Source: Bacteroidota bacterium (GTDB lineage: Bacteria > Bacteroidota > Bacteroidia > Bacteroidales > GCA-2748055). From it: 19,266 bases of DNA. The notes under the pieces are model-generated. The model was not told the DNA's origin. It was given only the letters and a program-made list of their open reading frames with translations, and did no database searches. Below, piece by piece: positions 1-7,782 of the stretch. Position numbers and translations under genes: made by a program. How positions within the stretch are numbered: position 1 is the stretch's first letter; every line of letters begins with the position of its first letter. The stretch is from assembly GCA_030592605.1 (NCBI GenBank), contig JAUVIT010000002.1, positions 1 to 19,266 on the forward strand, given 5' to 3'.

Positions 1-1640
1 CCCCTCAGATCATGGGCAATGATTGACATCATTCGGTCTTTGGTTTTATTTACCTGGTCCAGTTTCAGGTTCTGTTTGGTGATGACCAGGTTCTTCTCTT
101 CCAGTTTAAGAGATGTATTTTTATGACGACGCATGAAATAAAGAACCAGGATTAAAGCGAGCAACAGCACCAAGACAATAACCAGACTGGAGTGAAACAC
201 GAAGGTTCTTTTTCGTACCAGCAAGTTGTGTAGGTTGGATTGAATCTTTAGATTTTCATTTTCCTGCTGAAGTACCCTTGAACGAGTTCTGAACTCCATC
301 TCCATGGCAGCTTTGGCGGTAGCCTTATCCATCAGGCTGTCGGCATAGAGGTGGTGTTGCATTGCATACTGGTAGGCCGAACGGTAATTGCCCTGTTTCA
401 CCGCAATCTCTCTTTTAATCAAATAGCCCTGTGCGATATACTCAATGGCTTTAATTTCCCGGGCTATCTCCAGGCCCATATCTGCCATCCTGTCTGCCTC
501 ACCATATCTCCCCTGCTTAAGAGCAGCATTTCCCAGGCCAAGGTAAGATCTGATAAGTCCCTCAGGCTCATCCAGCTCTTCTTTAACGGGAATTGCCCTG
601 TTTAACAGTTCAATGGCTTTCTCATACTCCTCCATCATGGAGTAAATATCAGCAAGGTGGATGTAGCAATTGGAAATAGTCCGATCATCTCCCAGTTCTA
701 CTTTTATCTCCATACCTTCTTGCACATATTCAAGTCCCCTTTCAGGTTCACCCATATCTGCATAGTTGGTTCCAATATTGATAAGGCAGTTTGATATCAG
801 TACCGGGTCATTAAGAGACTTGCTGACCTCCAGGGAATGCTGATAAAGCTTTAGAGCTTCGTCGTAGTTTCCAATTTTATTCTGTATGACCCCTGAGTTG
901 GAGAGGGTGAGCGAAATGTTATGCTGGTAATTGTTCCGTTCCGAAATCTCAAGCGCCTTACCGAAATACTCAAGAGCCCTTTCGTAGCCCCCCAGCAGAA
1001 CAAACAGATTGCCCATATTTATATAAGCCTGGGAAATATCATGGGCATTCCTGACAGAATCAAGGTAAAGAACAGACTCCTGGTAAACAGAAAGGGCTTC
1101 CACGTAATCGCCCCTGTTTTTATGGATAATTCCCATATTGTTCAGACAGCGGCTTGTCCCTATAACATTGCTGTTCTTTCTGTAGTAGTCCAGGGCTAAC
1201 TCATAGTGGTTCATAGCCTGGGAATACTCCGATCTGAAGAGGTGGACATTTCCCTTTTCCTTTATTGTTTCAAAAAAACTGAGTTGATCATCTGCTTCAC
1301 TAAAATAGGCCAGGGCACGGTCATAGTGCAGAATTGCCTGGTCATAGAGTCCGCACCGGGCTTTAATCTTTCCCAGTACCTTGTAATAGCGTCCAAGGCC
1401 CTGCAAATCATTAAGGGAATCCACAATCTCCTTCGCTCGTTCCAGGTAGGAGTAAGCGAGAATTGTGTCTGTTGTTCCCAGATCCTCGGCTAATTCAAAC
1501 AGCAAGCGGTAACGTGTCGAATCGGCAATATCCTCTTCAATCTGAAGCTTCAGACTGTCTTGTTTGAGTTGATCAGCAGCAGGTAAATGAGCCGAGACAA
1601 GAACCAGTGTAAACAGGCAGAGGGTACGGAGCAACAACAT
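1..1640 (-). CDS. TPR-repeat membrane sensor histidine kinase (partial, C-terminal part outside window)
   Basis: I translated this minus-strand frame directly; it is open from the ATG at 1640 to the window edge (546 full codons visible). The order is: a signal peptide or N-terminal membrane segment (residues 1 to ~22, LCLFTLVLVSA core), about eight or nine tetratricopeptide repeats with ~40-residue spacing (residues ~75-430, e.g. GDYVEALSVYQESVLYLDS), a short coiled-coil-like stretch rich in E/N/L, one transmembrane helix (~476-499, followed by RRHKN), a second linker helix, and the start of a HisKA domain. The last visible residues include IAHDLRG, the H-box, with His543 as the expected phosphorylation site. 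The family is the Bacteroidota TPR sensor kinase with repeats outside the cytoplasmic membrane and a cytoplasmic kinase. The ATPase domain, and any receiver or DNA-binding domain, would lie to the left of base 1. The ligand cannot be told from sequence. It is divergent from the permease at 1729. Confidence 0.9.
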   Translation of the reverse strand, partial: MLLLRTLCLFTLVLVSAHLPAADQLKQDSLKLQIEEDIADSTRYRLLFELAEDLGTTDTILAYSYLERAKEIVDSLNDLQGLGRYYKVLGKIKARCGLYDQAILHYDRALAYFSEADDQLSFFETIKEKGNVHLFRSEYSQAMNHYELALDYYRKNSNVIGTSRCLNNMGIIHKNRGDYVEALSVYQESVLYLDSVRNAHDISQAYINMGNLFVLLGGYERALEYFGKALEISERNNYQHNISLTLSNSGVIQNKIGNYDEALKLYQHSLEVSKSLNDPVLISNCLINIGTNYADMGEPERGLEYVQEGMEIKVELGDDRTISNCYIHLADIYSMMEEYEKAIELLNRAIPVKEELDEPEGLIRSYLGLGNAALKQGRYGEADRMADMGLEIAREIKAIEYIAQGYLIKREIAVKQGNYRSAYQYAMQHHLYADSLMDKATAKAAMEMEFRTRSRVLQQENENLKIQSNLHNLLVRKRTFVFHSSLVIVLVLLLALILVLYFMRRHKNTSLKLEEKNLVITKQNLKLDQVNKTKDRMMSIIAHDLR

Positions 1641-1660
1641 AAAGGGCTGTTTAGAGGGGA

Positions 1661-1688
1661 TAAATGTAAGAAATTTTATTCCCTTCAA
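1661..1688 (-). promoter_or_regulatory. Putative Bacteroidota promoter for the TPR histidine kinase
   Basis: Read on the minus strand, TTG (1686-1688) is followed after 17 bases by TACATTTA (1661-1668). This is one mismatch from the TAnnTTTG -7 box, and the spacing lies within the 17-23 range described for Flavobacterium promoters. The start codon is about 20 bases downstream. Confidence 0.4.
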
Positions 1689-1728
1689 TATTTTAATTCA
1701 TATTTGTAAATCTGAAAGATCAGGACCT

Positions 1729-3330
1729 ATGGCCAGAAAATTTGCTATCCCTCATACCTACGTAATCGTATTTTTCTTTATTGCTGCAGCTGTGGTGCTT
1801 ACATGGGTATTGCCTGGAGGCGAATTTGACAGAGAACTTGTGGATGTCAATGGAACCATGCGGGAGGTGATCGTAGAGGGATCTTACCATGATGCTGAAA
1901 AACATCCGCAAACATGGCAATTATTCAGTGCCTTTTTTGACGGATTTGCTGACAAGGCCGATATCATCGTATTTATCCTGATCATAGGGGGTGCATTCTG
2001 GATTATGAATGACAGCAAGGCCATTGATGTTGGAATCCAGTCTTTCCTGGTGCGGGTCAGGAAGCTGGAACGTTACCGCATTTTCAGGATCCTGGGTGTG
2101 GATAATATGATTATCACCATGATTATGCTGATATTCAGCATGTTCGGAGCAACTTTCGGAATGAGTGAGGAGACCATTGCATTTATCATCATTTTTGTTC
2201 CTCTGGCAATTTCCATGGGCTATGATTCCATCGTCGGACTAAGCATGTGTTTTGTGGGCGCCGGACTGGGCTTTGCCGGTGCGCTGCTAAATCCTTTTAC
2301 CATAGGCATTGCCCAGGGACTTTCCAGTCTGCCTCTCTTTTCCGGAATAGAATACAGGATTGTAGTCTGGCTTGTAATTAATGTGGTGGGAATAGCATGG
2401 GTTTTACGATATGCAAAGCGTATTCGAAAAAATCCCAAGGCTTCTCCCGTGTATGAGTCTGACAGTTACTGGAGGGGAAGAGAAGGTGTAGACCTGGATC
2501 AGCTGGAGTACCGGACTCCGGTGATGGCATGGGTCACATTCTTTATCCTGCTGGGAGGAATAACAGTTTTTGCTATCCTGGAACCACTATCTACCCTCCG
2601 CATAGGAAACAGTGAGTACACCTTTAGTTTTCTGCCAGTCATAGCCGGCCTGTTTGCCATATCAGGTTTTTTCACACTTCGAAAATCAGTTCACTTCTTT
2701 ATCTTGAACATACTTGTTTTCACCATTATATACCTGATTGTAGGGGTCATGGGTTATGGCTGGTTTGTCAAGGAGATAGCCACCCTTTTCCTGGTGATGG
2801 GGATTTTTTCAGGCATTGCCATGAACAGGAGTGCCAATCAGATTACCAAGTTGTTTATTGAAGGAATGCGGGACATCCTTTCAGCTGCAGTAGTGGTTGG
2901 TCTGGCTGGTGGTATCCTGGTGATACTGGAGGATGGCAAGGTCATCGACTCCATGTTGTACAGTATTGCCCAATCCATGCAGGAGTTTGGCAAGCTGGCC
3001 TCTGTAAGTATGATGTATATGATTCAGACCCTGATCAATATTGTAATTCCCAGTGGCTCAGCAAAAGCTGCACTGACCATGCCCATCATGTCTCAATTCT
3101 CTGATCTTATCGGTGTATCAAGGCAGGCCACGGTGATGGCTTTTCAATTGGGCGATGGTTTTACCAATATGATTACTCCCACTTCCCCCGTATTGATTGG
3201 TGTGCTCGGTGTAGCCAAAATACCTTATGAAAAATGGCTGAAGTGGGTATTGCCTTTTATGGCCATTTTAATTTTCCTGGGTTGGCTGCTTTTGATCCCC
3301 ACCGTAACTATGAACCTGAACGGTTTCTAA
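1729..3330 (+). CDS. YfcC/DcuC-family membrane permease
   Basis: A 533-residue polytopic inner-membrane protein with about a dozen hydrophobic segments, starting with IPHTYVIVFFFIAAAVVLTW near the N-terminus. Family signatures are WVLPGGEFDR near residue 26, FGMSEETIAF in the first half, and two C-terminal blocks: NIVIPSGSAKAALTMP (from residue 437) and GDGFTNMITPTSP (475-487). The length fits YfcC proteins (just over 500 residues). The family (DcuC Pfam fold) is annotated for C4-dicarboxylate or basic amino-acid transport; substrate cannot be assigned here. It is divergent from the kinase at 1640 and converges with the DUF6588 gene with 19 bases between. A weak -7-like box, CATATTTG (1699-1706), lies 22 bases before the ATG. 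No clear Shine-Dalgarno sequence is present, as is usual in this phylum. Confidence 0.85.
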   Translation: MARKFAIPHTYVIVFFFIAAAVVLTWVLPGGEFDRELVDVNGTMREVIVEGSYHDAEKHPQTWQLFSAFFDGFADKADIIVFILIIGGAFWIMNDSKAIDVGIQSFLVRVRKLERYRIFRILGVDNMIITMIMLIFSMFGATFGMSEETIAFIIIFVPLAISMGYDSIVGLSMCFVGAGLGFAGALLNPFTIGIAQGLSSLPLFSGIEYRIVVWLVINVVGIAWVLRYAKRIRKNPKASPVYESDSYWRGREGVDLDQLEYRTPVMAWVTFFILLGGITVFAILEPLSTLRIGNSEYTFSFLPVIAGLFAISGFFTLRKSVHFFILNILVFTIIYLIVGVMGYGWFVKEIATLFLVMGIFSGIAMNRSANQITKLFIEGMRDILSAAVVVGLAGGILVILEDGKVIDSMLYSIAQSMQEFGKLASVSMMYMIQTLINIVIPSGSAKAALTMPIMSQFSDLIGVSRQATVMAFQLGDGFTNMITPTSPVLIGVLGVAKIPYEKWLKWVLPFMAILIFLGWLLLIPTVTMNLNGF

Positions 3331-3349
3331 GTCCCAGGAAGTTTAGCTC

Positions 3350-4450
3350 TTACCTGAAACTGATCCCAATACCCACCGACTGCGTAGCATAGAGGGTGTA
3401 GGTAAAATCGTAATGGAGAGTCAATACTCCCAGTTTTAGCCTTGCCCCCACATTCACACGCAGGTTGTTAAAATTCTTATAGTTCAAATCTATGGGATTC
3501 TCCAGTATTTCGTAGCTGACCTTTCCAAAATCGTCGCTGTTTTCATCCAGGATCACTGTATTGACGGGATAGTGACCCTCCATAAGCAACTCCACCATGG
3601 AACTGGCATAACCGATTCCTTCGTAGAAAGTGAGCACCGACAAGGTTTGGGAGGCGATCAGATTAAGGGTCCAACCCTCTACTTTTAGCGTAATAAACTG
3701 GTCATCCCAGTTATAATCCGGATAGTTATCTACCTCCACAAGATCCTGGGGTTCAACCACTACATGAACCGAAGAACTTACCATTGTATAGCCTCCCTGC
3801 ACACTGACATCGAGAAATTTCATTTCTTTAAGAAAAGGCAGCCATTGTGAAATGGAATGCTTCCCGCCCACACCCCATAATCCAATCTCCCCATAATCTT
3901 TATATCCTATCATGGGAATGAACCTGGCAGACACATCTGTTCCAAAAGGCAAGCCCACAGTCAGCTGAGCCATAGGAAGCGGAAAAACATCATATCCTGC
4001 TCCATCGGGTACAGTAAAACTGGAGTATGTCACTTCCTGCATATTACCATCACCCATATCTACCATTTGTGAATAAGACAGGCCGGGGCGAAGCTCCTGT
4101 TCACCAGCTACTGTGGGTGCAATAGTGCCAGGATTGGGCTCAACGGTTCCATTTAACATCAATGCACCCAAGTCATAAGTGAGTGCCGAAGCCGGGGCCT
4201 TGGCCCAGCTAACCGTGGCAGTTATATCCAATCCGCCCAGCTCATGTGGTTTGGCTGTATTATACCAGCCGGCATTTAGGTCCGAGCCCAGAATGTTGGC
4301 ATAGGGTTTCAGGTATTCCTGTAAGAGCACCTCTGCATCCTCAACACCTCCATATATAAACTCCGGCGAGGGCACCTGGGAATTCAAAGCATGCCCTCCT
4401 GCCAGTATTGATAAAACTAAACTGGCCCTAATTATATTTTGTTTCATCAT
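3350..4450 (-). CDS. DUF6588 family secreted protein
   Basis: The frame extends up to 4588, but the upstream part overlaps the 5' end of rarA and has no signal-peptide character. The ATG at 4450 (MMKQNIIRASLVLSILAGG) gives 366 residues with a clear signal peptide, so I chose it. The mature N-terminal region, with DAEVLLQEYLKPYANILG and LNAGWYNTAKPHELGGLDIT, is typical of DUF6588, a Bacteroidota family of uncharacterised exported proteins. The second half is rich in alternating beta-strand patterns (TVGLPFGTDVSARFIP, SVQGGYTMVSS) and ends in GIGISFR, an aromatic terminus suggesting an outer-membrane barrel. The function is unknown. It is divergent from rarA (51-base gap) and convergent with the permease. 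Confidence 0.8.
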   Translation of the reverse strand: MMKQNIIRASLVLSILAGGHALNSQVPSPEFIYGGVEDAEVLLQEYLKPYANILGSDLNAGWYNTAKPHELGGLDITATVSWAKAPASALTYDLGALMLNGTVEPNPGTIAPTVAGEQELRPGLSYSQMVDMGDGNMQEVTYSSFTVPDGAGYDVFPLPMAQLTVGLPFGTDVSARFIPMIGYKDYGEIGLWGVGGKHSISQWLPFLKEMKFLDVSVQGGYTMVSSSVHVVVEPQDLVEVDNYPDYNWDDQFITLKVEGWTLNLIASQTLSVLTFYEGIGYASSMVELLMEGHYPVNTVILDENSDDFGKVSYEILENPIDLNYKNFNNLRVNVGARLKLGVLTLHYDFTYTLYATQSVGIGISFR

Positions 4451-4488
4451 AATATGATTTACTTTCTGCAACAAAATTAAAAAAAACC

Positions 4489-4496
4489 TAAATTTG
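4489..4496 (+). promoter_or_regulatory. -7 promoter box just upstream of rarA
   Basis: TAAATTTG matches the Bacteroidota -7 consensus TAnnTTTG exactly and ends only 5 bases before the rarA ATG at 4502. A start point a few bases downstream would give an almost leaderless mRNA. No TTG is present at the expected upstream spacing, so the -33 element is poor. Confidence 0.5.
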
Positions 4497-4501
4497 CGAT
4501 C

Positions 4502-5827
4502 ATGTCTCCCGCATTTCAGTTTCCCAACCAACCTCTTGCCGATCGTATGCGTCCAGCAGACCTGGATAACTATATCGGACAGGAACATCTGGTAGGTCCC
4601 AATGCGGTTATACGCAAAATGGTGCTCTCGGGTTCCCTTAGTTCATTTATTCTATGGGGGCCCCCCGGAGTGGGGAAAACAACCCTGGCCTCCATTATTT
4701 CCAAACAGCTTGACCGTCCATTCTATAGCCTGAGTGCCGTTCAGTCGGGTGTTAAGGATGTCCGGGAAGCCATCGAAAAGGCACGAAAGAATCAGTTTTT
4801 TAATCAGCCCAATCCAGTGATGTTTATCGATGAGATTCACCGTTTCTCAAAATCCCAGCAAGATTCTCTGTTGGGAGCAGTTGAACAGGGCATCGTAACA
4901 TTGATCGGTGCCACCACGGAAAATCCATCCTTCGAGGTGATTTCACCCCTGCTTTCCCGTTGCCAGGTCTATATTCTGAATTCCCTGTCAAAGGAGGACC
5001 TCGAATCCCTGCTGAAAAGTGCTCTTGAAAAGGATCCCTACCTGAAAAAACTGAAGATCTCTATTCTGGAGAACAAGGCAATGCTTCAATACTCCGGAGG
5101 CGATGCCAGGAAGTTACTTAACACCCTGGAGGTGGTGGTGAAATCCGAAAGTTCGGGTGAAGATTTTAACCCGGATCAGACCATTGAGATCACCGATGCT
5201 ATGGTTACTGACCGGCTTCAGGAGAATATGGCCATCTATGATAAGAATGGCGAGATGCATTATGATATTATCTCCGCTTTTATCAAATCGGTCAGGGGAA
5301 GCGATCCCGATGCAGCAGTTTACTGGTTGGCCAGAATGCTTTCAGGTGGTGAAGATATTAAGTTTATCGCCCGTCGACTTGTAATCCTGGCATCGGAGGA
5401 TATTGGCCTTGCCAATCCCAATGCCCTCTTGATGGCCACCAACTGCTTTCAGGCAGTACATATGATCGGTATGCCGGAGGCCCGTATCATACTCTCCGAG
5501 ACCACCATCTATCTGGCCGCTTCGCCCAAAAGCAATTCAGCCTATGCAGCAATCAATGAGGCACTTCAGGTAGTGCAGAGAACGGGAAACCTGGCAGTTC
5601 CGCTCCATCTTAGGAATGCACCGACTTCGCTGATGAAGGACCTGGGATATGGTGAAGATTATCAGTACGCTCACAATTATGAAGATCATTTTGTCCGGGA
5701 AAATTACCTTCCGGAGGATCTGGATACACCTCAGTTTTACCGGCCTGCAGAAAATTCCCGCGAAGAGGAAATGCGCAAGCGGCTCAGTAAGTTGTGGAAA
5801 GAGATGAAAAATTATGGCAAAAAGTAA
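4502..5827 (+). CDS. rarA: Replication-associated recombination protein A (RarA/MgsA AAA+ ATPase)
   Basis: A 441-residue cytoplasmic AAA+ ATPase of the clamp-loader clade that acts at stalled replication forks with single-stranded DNA-binding protein. Visible motifs are ADRMRPADLDNYIGQEHL at the N-terminus, Walker A GPPGVGKTT (53-61), Walker B FIDEIHR (from 108), and sensor-1 region IGATTENPSFE. The C-terminal helical/tetramerisation part contains KSVRGSDPDAAVYWLARML, ASEDIGLANP and PVHLRNAPTSLMKDLGYG, all family hallmarks. The length matches E. coli RarA. The start at 4502 aligns with the family N-terminus. The last 14 bases overlap kdsA, so the two are probably co-transcribed and translationally coupled. 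Confidence 0.96.
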   Translation: MSPAFQFPNQPLADRMRPADLDNYIGQEHLVGPNAVIRKMVLSGSLSSFILWGPPGVGKTTLASIISKQLDRPFYSLSAVQSGVKDVREAIEKARKNQFFNQPNPVMFIDEIHRFSKSQQDSLLGAVEQGIVTLIGATTENPSFEVISPLLSRCQVYILNSLSKEDLESLLKSALEKDPYLKKLKISILENKAMLQYSGGDARKLLNTLEVVVKSESSGEDFNPDQTIEITDAMVTDRLQENMAIYDKNGEMHYDIISAFIKSVRGSDPDAAVYWLARMLSGGEDIKFIARRLVILASEDIGLANPNALLMATNCFQAVHMIGMPEARIILSETTIYLAASPKSNSAYAAINEALQVVQRTGNLAVPLHLRNAPTSLMKDLGYGEDYQYAHNYEDHFVRENYLPEDLDTPQFYRPAENSREEEMRKRLSKLWKEMKNYGKK

Positions 5828-6650
5828 GGACTTTAATAGACTAATTCCCTCCATCCCTTTTGGAGATGGTCAGGGATTTCTGCTGATTGCCGGACCCTGT
5901 GTGGTTGAAGGCAGGGATATGGTGATGTATATTGCCGAACATATCCGGAATCTCAGTGAGAAATATCAACTCCCTTATGTATTTAAAGCCTCTTATAAGA
6001 AGGCCAACCGTTCCCGCATTGATTCATTTACGGGGATAGGGGATGATAAAGCGCTGAAAATTCTAAAGGAGGTGGGAGAACAATTTGACCTCCCTGTAAT
6101 CACCGATGTGCACAGTCCGGAAGAGGCAGGAAAAGCAGCTGAATTTGTTGATATACTGCAGGTACCGGCCTTTCTGTGCAGACAAACAGATCTTCTGGTA
6201 GCATGTGCTAAGACCGATTGTGCCGTATCTGTAAAAAAGGGACAGTTTCTCTCCCCCGATTCCATGAAGTTTGCCATTGATAAAGTAGTCGAGTCTGGCA
6301 ATAACAGGGTTTTGATCACCGAAAGGGGCACTTCCTTCGGATACCATGACCTGCTTGTGGATTTCAGGGGAATCCCGGAAATGCAAAAATTTGGCTTTCC
6401 GGTTATTCTGGATGTGACCCACTCCCTTCAGCAGCCTAATCAGGCAAGCGGAGTGACAGGGGGCAGGCCGGAACTAATTGAAAATATGGCCATGGCAGGG
6501 ATTGCAGTGGGTGCTGATGGAATTTTTTTGGAGACACATCCCGATCCTTCCATAGCAAAATCGGATGGCGCCAATATGCTTAAACTGGAGTTCCTGGATG
6601 AACTTTTAAGAAAACTGACCCTGCTTAGAGATGTCGTTATTAATATGTAA
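5814..6650 (+). CDS. kdsA: 3-deoxy-8-phosphooctulonate synthase (KDO-8-P synthase), Cys metal-site type
   Basis: A 278-residue cytoplasmic TIM-barrel aldolase. It condenses phosphoenolpyruvate with D-arabinose 5-phosphate to KDO-8-phosphate, the precursor of the KDO in LPS. Diagnostic motifs are IAGPCVVEGRD (N-terminal), YVFKASYKKANRS, ITDVHSPEEA, VPAFLCRQTDLL, KKGQFLSPDSM, LITERGTSFGYH, VILDVTHSLQQPN and FLETHPDPSIAKSDG. Cys29 in AGPC occupies the position that is Asn in the E. coli enzyme and Cys in Aquifex, so this should be the metal-dependent class. The ATG at 5814 lies inside the end of rarA (14-base overlap). The next internal Met would remove the metal-binding Cys, so this start is needed. 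Confidence 0.97.
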   Translation: MAKSKDFNRLIPSIPFGDGQGFLLIAGPCVVEGRDMVMYIAEHIRNLSEKYQLPYVFKASYKKANRSRIDSFTGIGDDKALKILKEVGEQFDLPVITDVHSPEEAGKAAEFVDILQVPAFLCRQTDLLVACAKTDCAVSVKKGQFLSPDSMKFAIDKVVESGNNRVLITERGTSFGYHDLLVDFRGIPEMQKFGFPVILDVTHSLQQPNQASGVTGGRPELIENMAMAGIAVGADGIFLETHPDPSIAKSDGANMLKLEFLDELLRKLTLLRDVVINM

Positions 6651-6655
6651 ATTTG
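6648..6655 (+). promoter_or_regulatory. -7 promoter box overlapping the kdsA stop codon
   Basis: TAAATTTG matches TAnnTTTG exactly. Its first three bases are the kdsA stop codon, and it lies 23 bases before the ATG at 6679. It could drive the LolA-like gene independently of rarA-kdsA. No clear TTG is seen at the expected upstream spacing. Confidence 0.45.
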
Positions 6656-6678
6656 ATTATATCTAAAATTCAATACAC

Positions 6679-7392
6679 ATGCGTAGACTTACAATTTCAT
6701 TCGCCATTGCAATATTTGCAATCACAGCCCTGTCAGCACAGGACCTGGATAAGATACTAAACGATCACTATAAGGCTTCAGCCCAGGATAAACTATCAAA
6801 GATCACCTCCATCACCATGAAAGGCAATGTAGTAGCTATGGGAATGGAGACAAATATCAGCCTTTACCAGGCAAGACCCAGCAATTTCAGGATGGAAATG
6901 GACTTTATGGGATCTCAGATGATCACGACTTACAATGGCACCACAGCCTGGACCTATGCTCCGGCCATGGGGGTTACTGAACCCAGGGAAATGGGAACAG
7001 AAGAACTTAAAGGCGTACTCAATCAGGCTAACATGGATAGTCCTCTCTGGGGCTATAAGGAAAAAGGAAATAATCTTGAATTGCTCGGAACCAGCGAAGA
7101 CGGATCTGCCTATAAGATAAAACTTACTAAAGCTGAAGGGGATGAAATGGTCATCCTAATCTCCAAGGAGAGCTCCCTGATGACTAAAGTTATTACAAGT
7201 CAGTCAGTTAACGGAATGGATGCTGAGATCGAAATGGAGATGAAAGATTATAAAACGATAAAGGGTATACCTGTGGCTCACTATATGGCATCGAAAATGG
7301 GTGGGCAGCCTTTCAGTACTGTTACCTTTGAATCGGTTGAATTCAATAAAGCACTGGATTCCTCTTTATTTGGAAAACCTGTAGTAGAGTAA
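6679..7392 (+). CDS. LolA-like outer-membrane lipoprotein-sorting family protein
   Basis: A 237-residue exported protein with a signal peptide (MRRLTISFAIAIFAITALSA, likely cleaved before QDLDKILNDHY). The mature part is a string of beta strands in the pattern of the LolA/LppX half-barrel: SITMKGNVVAMGMETNISLY, RMEMDFMGSQMITTYNGTTAW, YKIKLTKAEGDEMVILIS, and MKDYKTIKGIPVAHYM near the end. Proteins of this kind carry hydrophobic molecules through the periplasm, but this branch is not the canonical LolA and its cargo is unknown. It follows kdsA by 28 bases, on the same strand, with its own candidate promoter. It converges with rnpB, whose 3' end is only a few bases away. Confidence 0.7.
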   Translation: MRRLTISFAIAIFAITALSAQDLDKILNDHYKASAQDKLSKITSITMKGNVVAMGMETNISLYQARPSNFRMEMDFMGSQMITTYNGTTAWTYAPAMGVTEPREMGTEELKGVLNQANMDSPLWGYKEKGNNLELLGTSEDGSAYKIKLTKAEGDEMVILISKESSLMTKVITSQSVNGMDAEIEMEMKDYKTIKGIPVAHYMASKMGGQPFSTVTFESVEFNKALDSSLFGKPVVE

Positions 7393-7407
7393 AAAATGCA
7401 GTAGTTG
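7391..7407 (-). terminator. U-run after the P1 3' strand of rnpB
   Basis: The closing P1 strand is followed on the minus strand by AT and then a run of T, overlapping the stop codon of the LolA-like gene. This may serve as an intrinsic stop or processing signal for rnpB. It is not a standard separate hairpin. Confidence 0.35.
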
Positions 7408-7725
7408 GTAAGCCAGGTTCTGTATCCTGACTAGCAGGATCCCTGTCATTTTTCTAAGCGGCCTACCCCCCGGCTGAAACGGGTAGCTTTTATAATGCCG
7501 GTATACATGGCCTTTCAGCCCGCAGGACAAACAGCTGCAACGATCACCCGCTACACTGGTAGGCTCTTACCCCACCTTCTCACCCTTACCTCCGTGAGGA
7601 GGCGGTTATTTTCTTCTTTGCACCCCATGCCTTCACAGACATCTGTTTTTCAACAGTGCGGTACCCTTAGCTGCCCGGACTTTCCTCCACAGGCCGAAGC
7701 CTGCAGCGACAGGGTCAACTACTGC
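7398..7725 (-). ncRNA. rnpB: RNase P RNA (bacterial class A)
   Basis: The catalytic RNA that removes 5' leaders from tRNA precursors. On the minus strand, near the 5' end, the universal GAGGAAAGTCCGGGCA block is present (complement of about 7672-7688). The GGGTAAGAGCCTACC block lies in the middle, and ACAGAACCTGGCTTA sits near the 3' end (complement of 7409-7423). The two ends pair perfectly over ten bases, GCAGTAGTTG (7725-7716) with CAACTACTGC (7407-7398), forming P1; this sets the ends at about 328 nt. A P12-like hairpin CCTCC-TCAC-GGAGG lies at 7589-7602. A run of six U follows P1 (7391-7396). The plus-strand open frame at 7495-7758 across it is not a gene. Confidence 0.95.
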
Positions 7726-7755
7726 AAAATTTTAAAAGAACTATGCAAAAATAGT

Positions 7756-7763
7756 TAATTTTG
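7756..7763 (+). promoter_or_regulatory. -7 promoter box upstream of queA
   Basis: TAATTTTG matches TAnnTTTG exactly, 19 bases before the queA ATG. It sits in the 57-base gap that must also hold the rnpB promoter on the other strand. No TTG at the expected distance upstream. Confidence 0.45.
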
Positions 7764-7782
7764 CGGACATCATTGAGAAAAC

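Noticed and set aside
351..1493. Three plus-strand open frames of 84-95 codons
   Set aside because: They are antisense to the continuous TPR histidine kinase frame and have no signal, motif or start context.
3335..3357. Possible terminator hairpin AGTTT...AAACT between the permease and DUF6588 genes
   Set aside because: Only five A/T-rich pairs with a long loop and no U-run; it also extends into coding sequence.
4451..4588. N-terminal extension of the DUF6588 protein
   Set aside because: It overlaps the 5' end of rarA, has no family similarity, and would bury the signal peptide inside the protein.
7725..7734. A -7-like box (AAATTTTG, minus strand) for rnpB
   Set aside because: Its expected start point would fall inside the P1 stem and remove its 5' strand, so it does not fit the RNA ends seen by pairing.
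7495..7758. An 87-codon plus-strand open frame between the LolA-like gene and queA
   Set aside because: It lies entirely across the RNase P RNA gene on the other strand; its sequence is the complement of conserved rnpB blocks.
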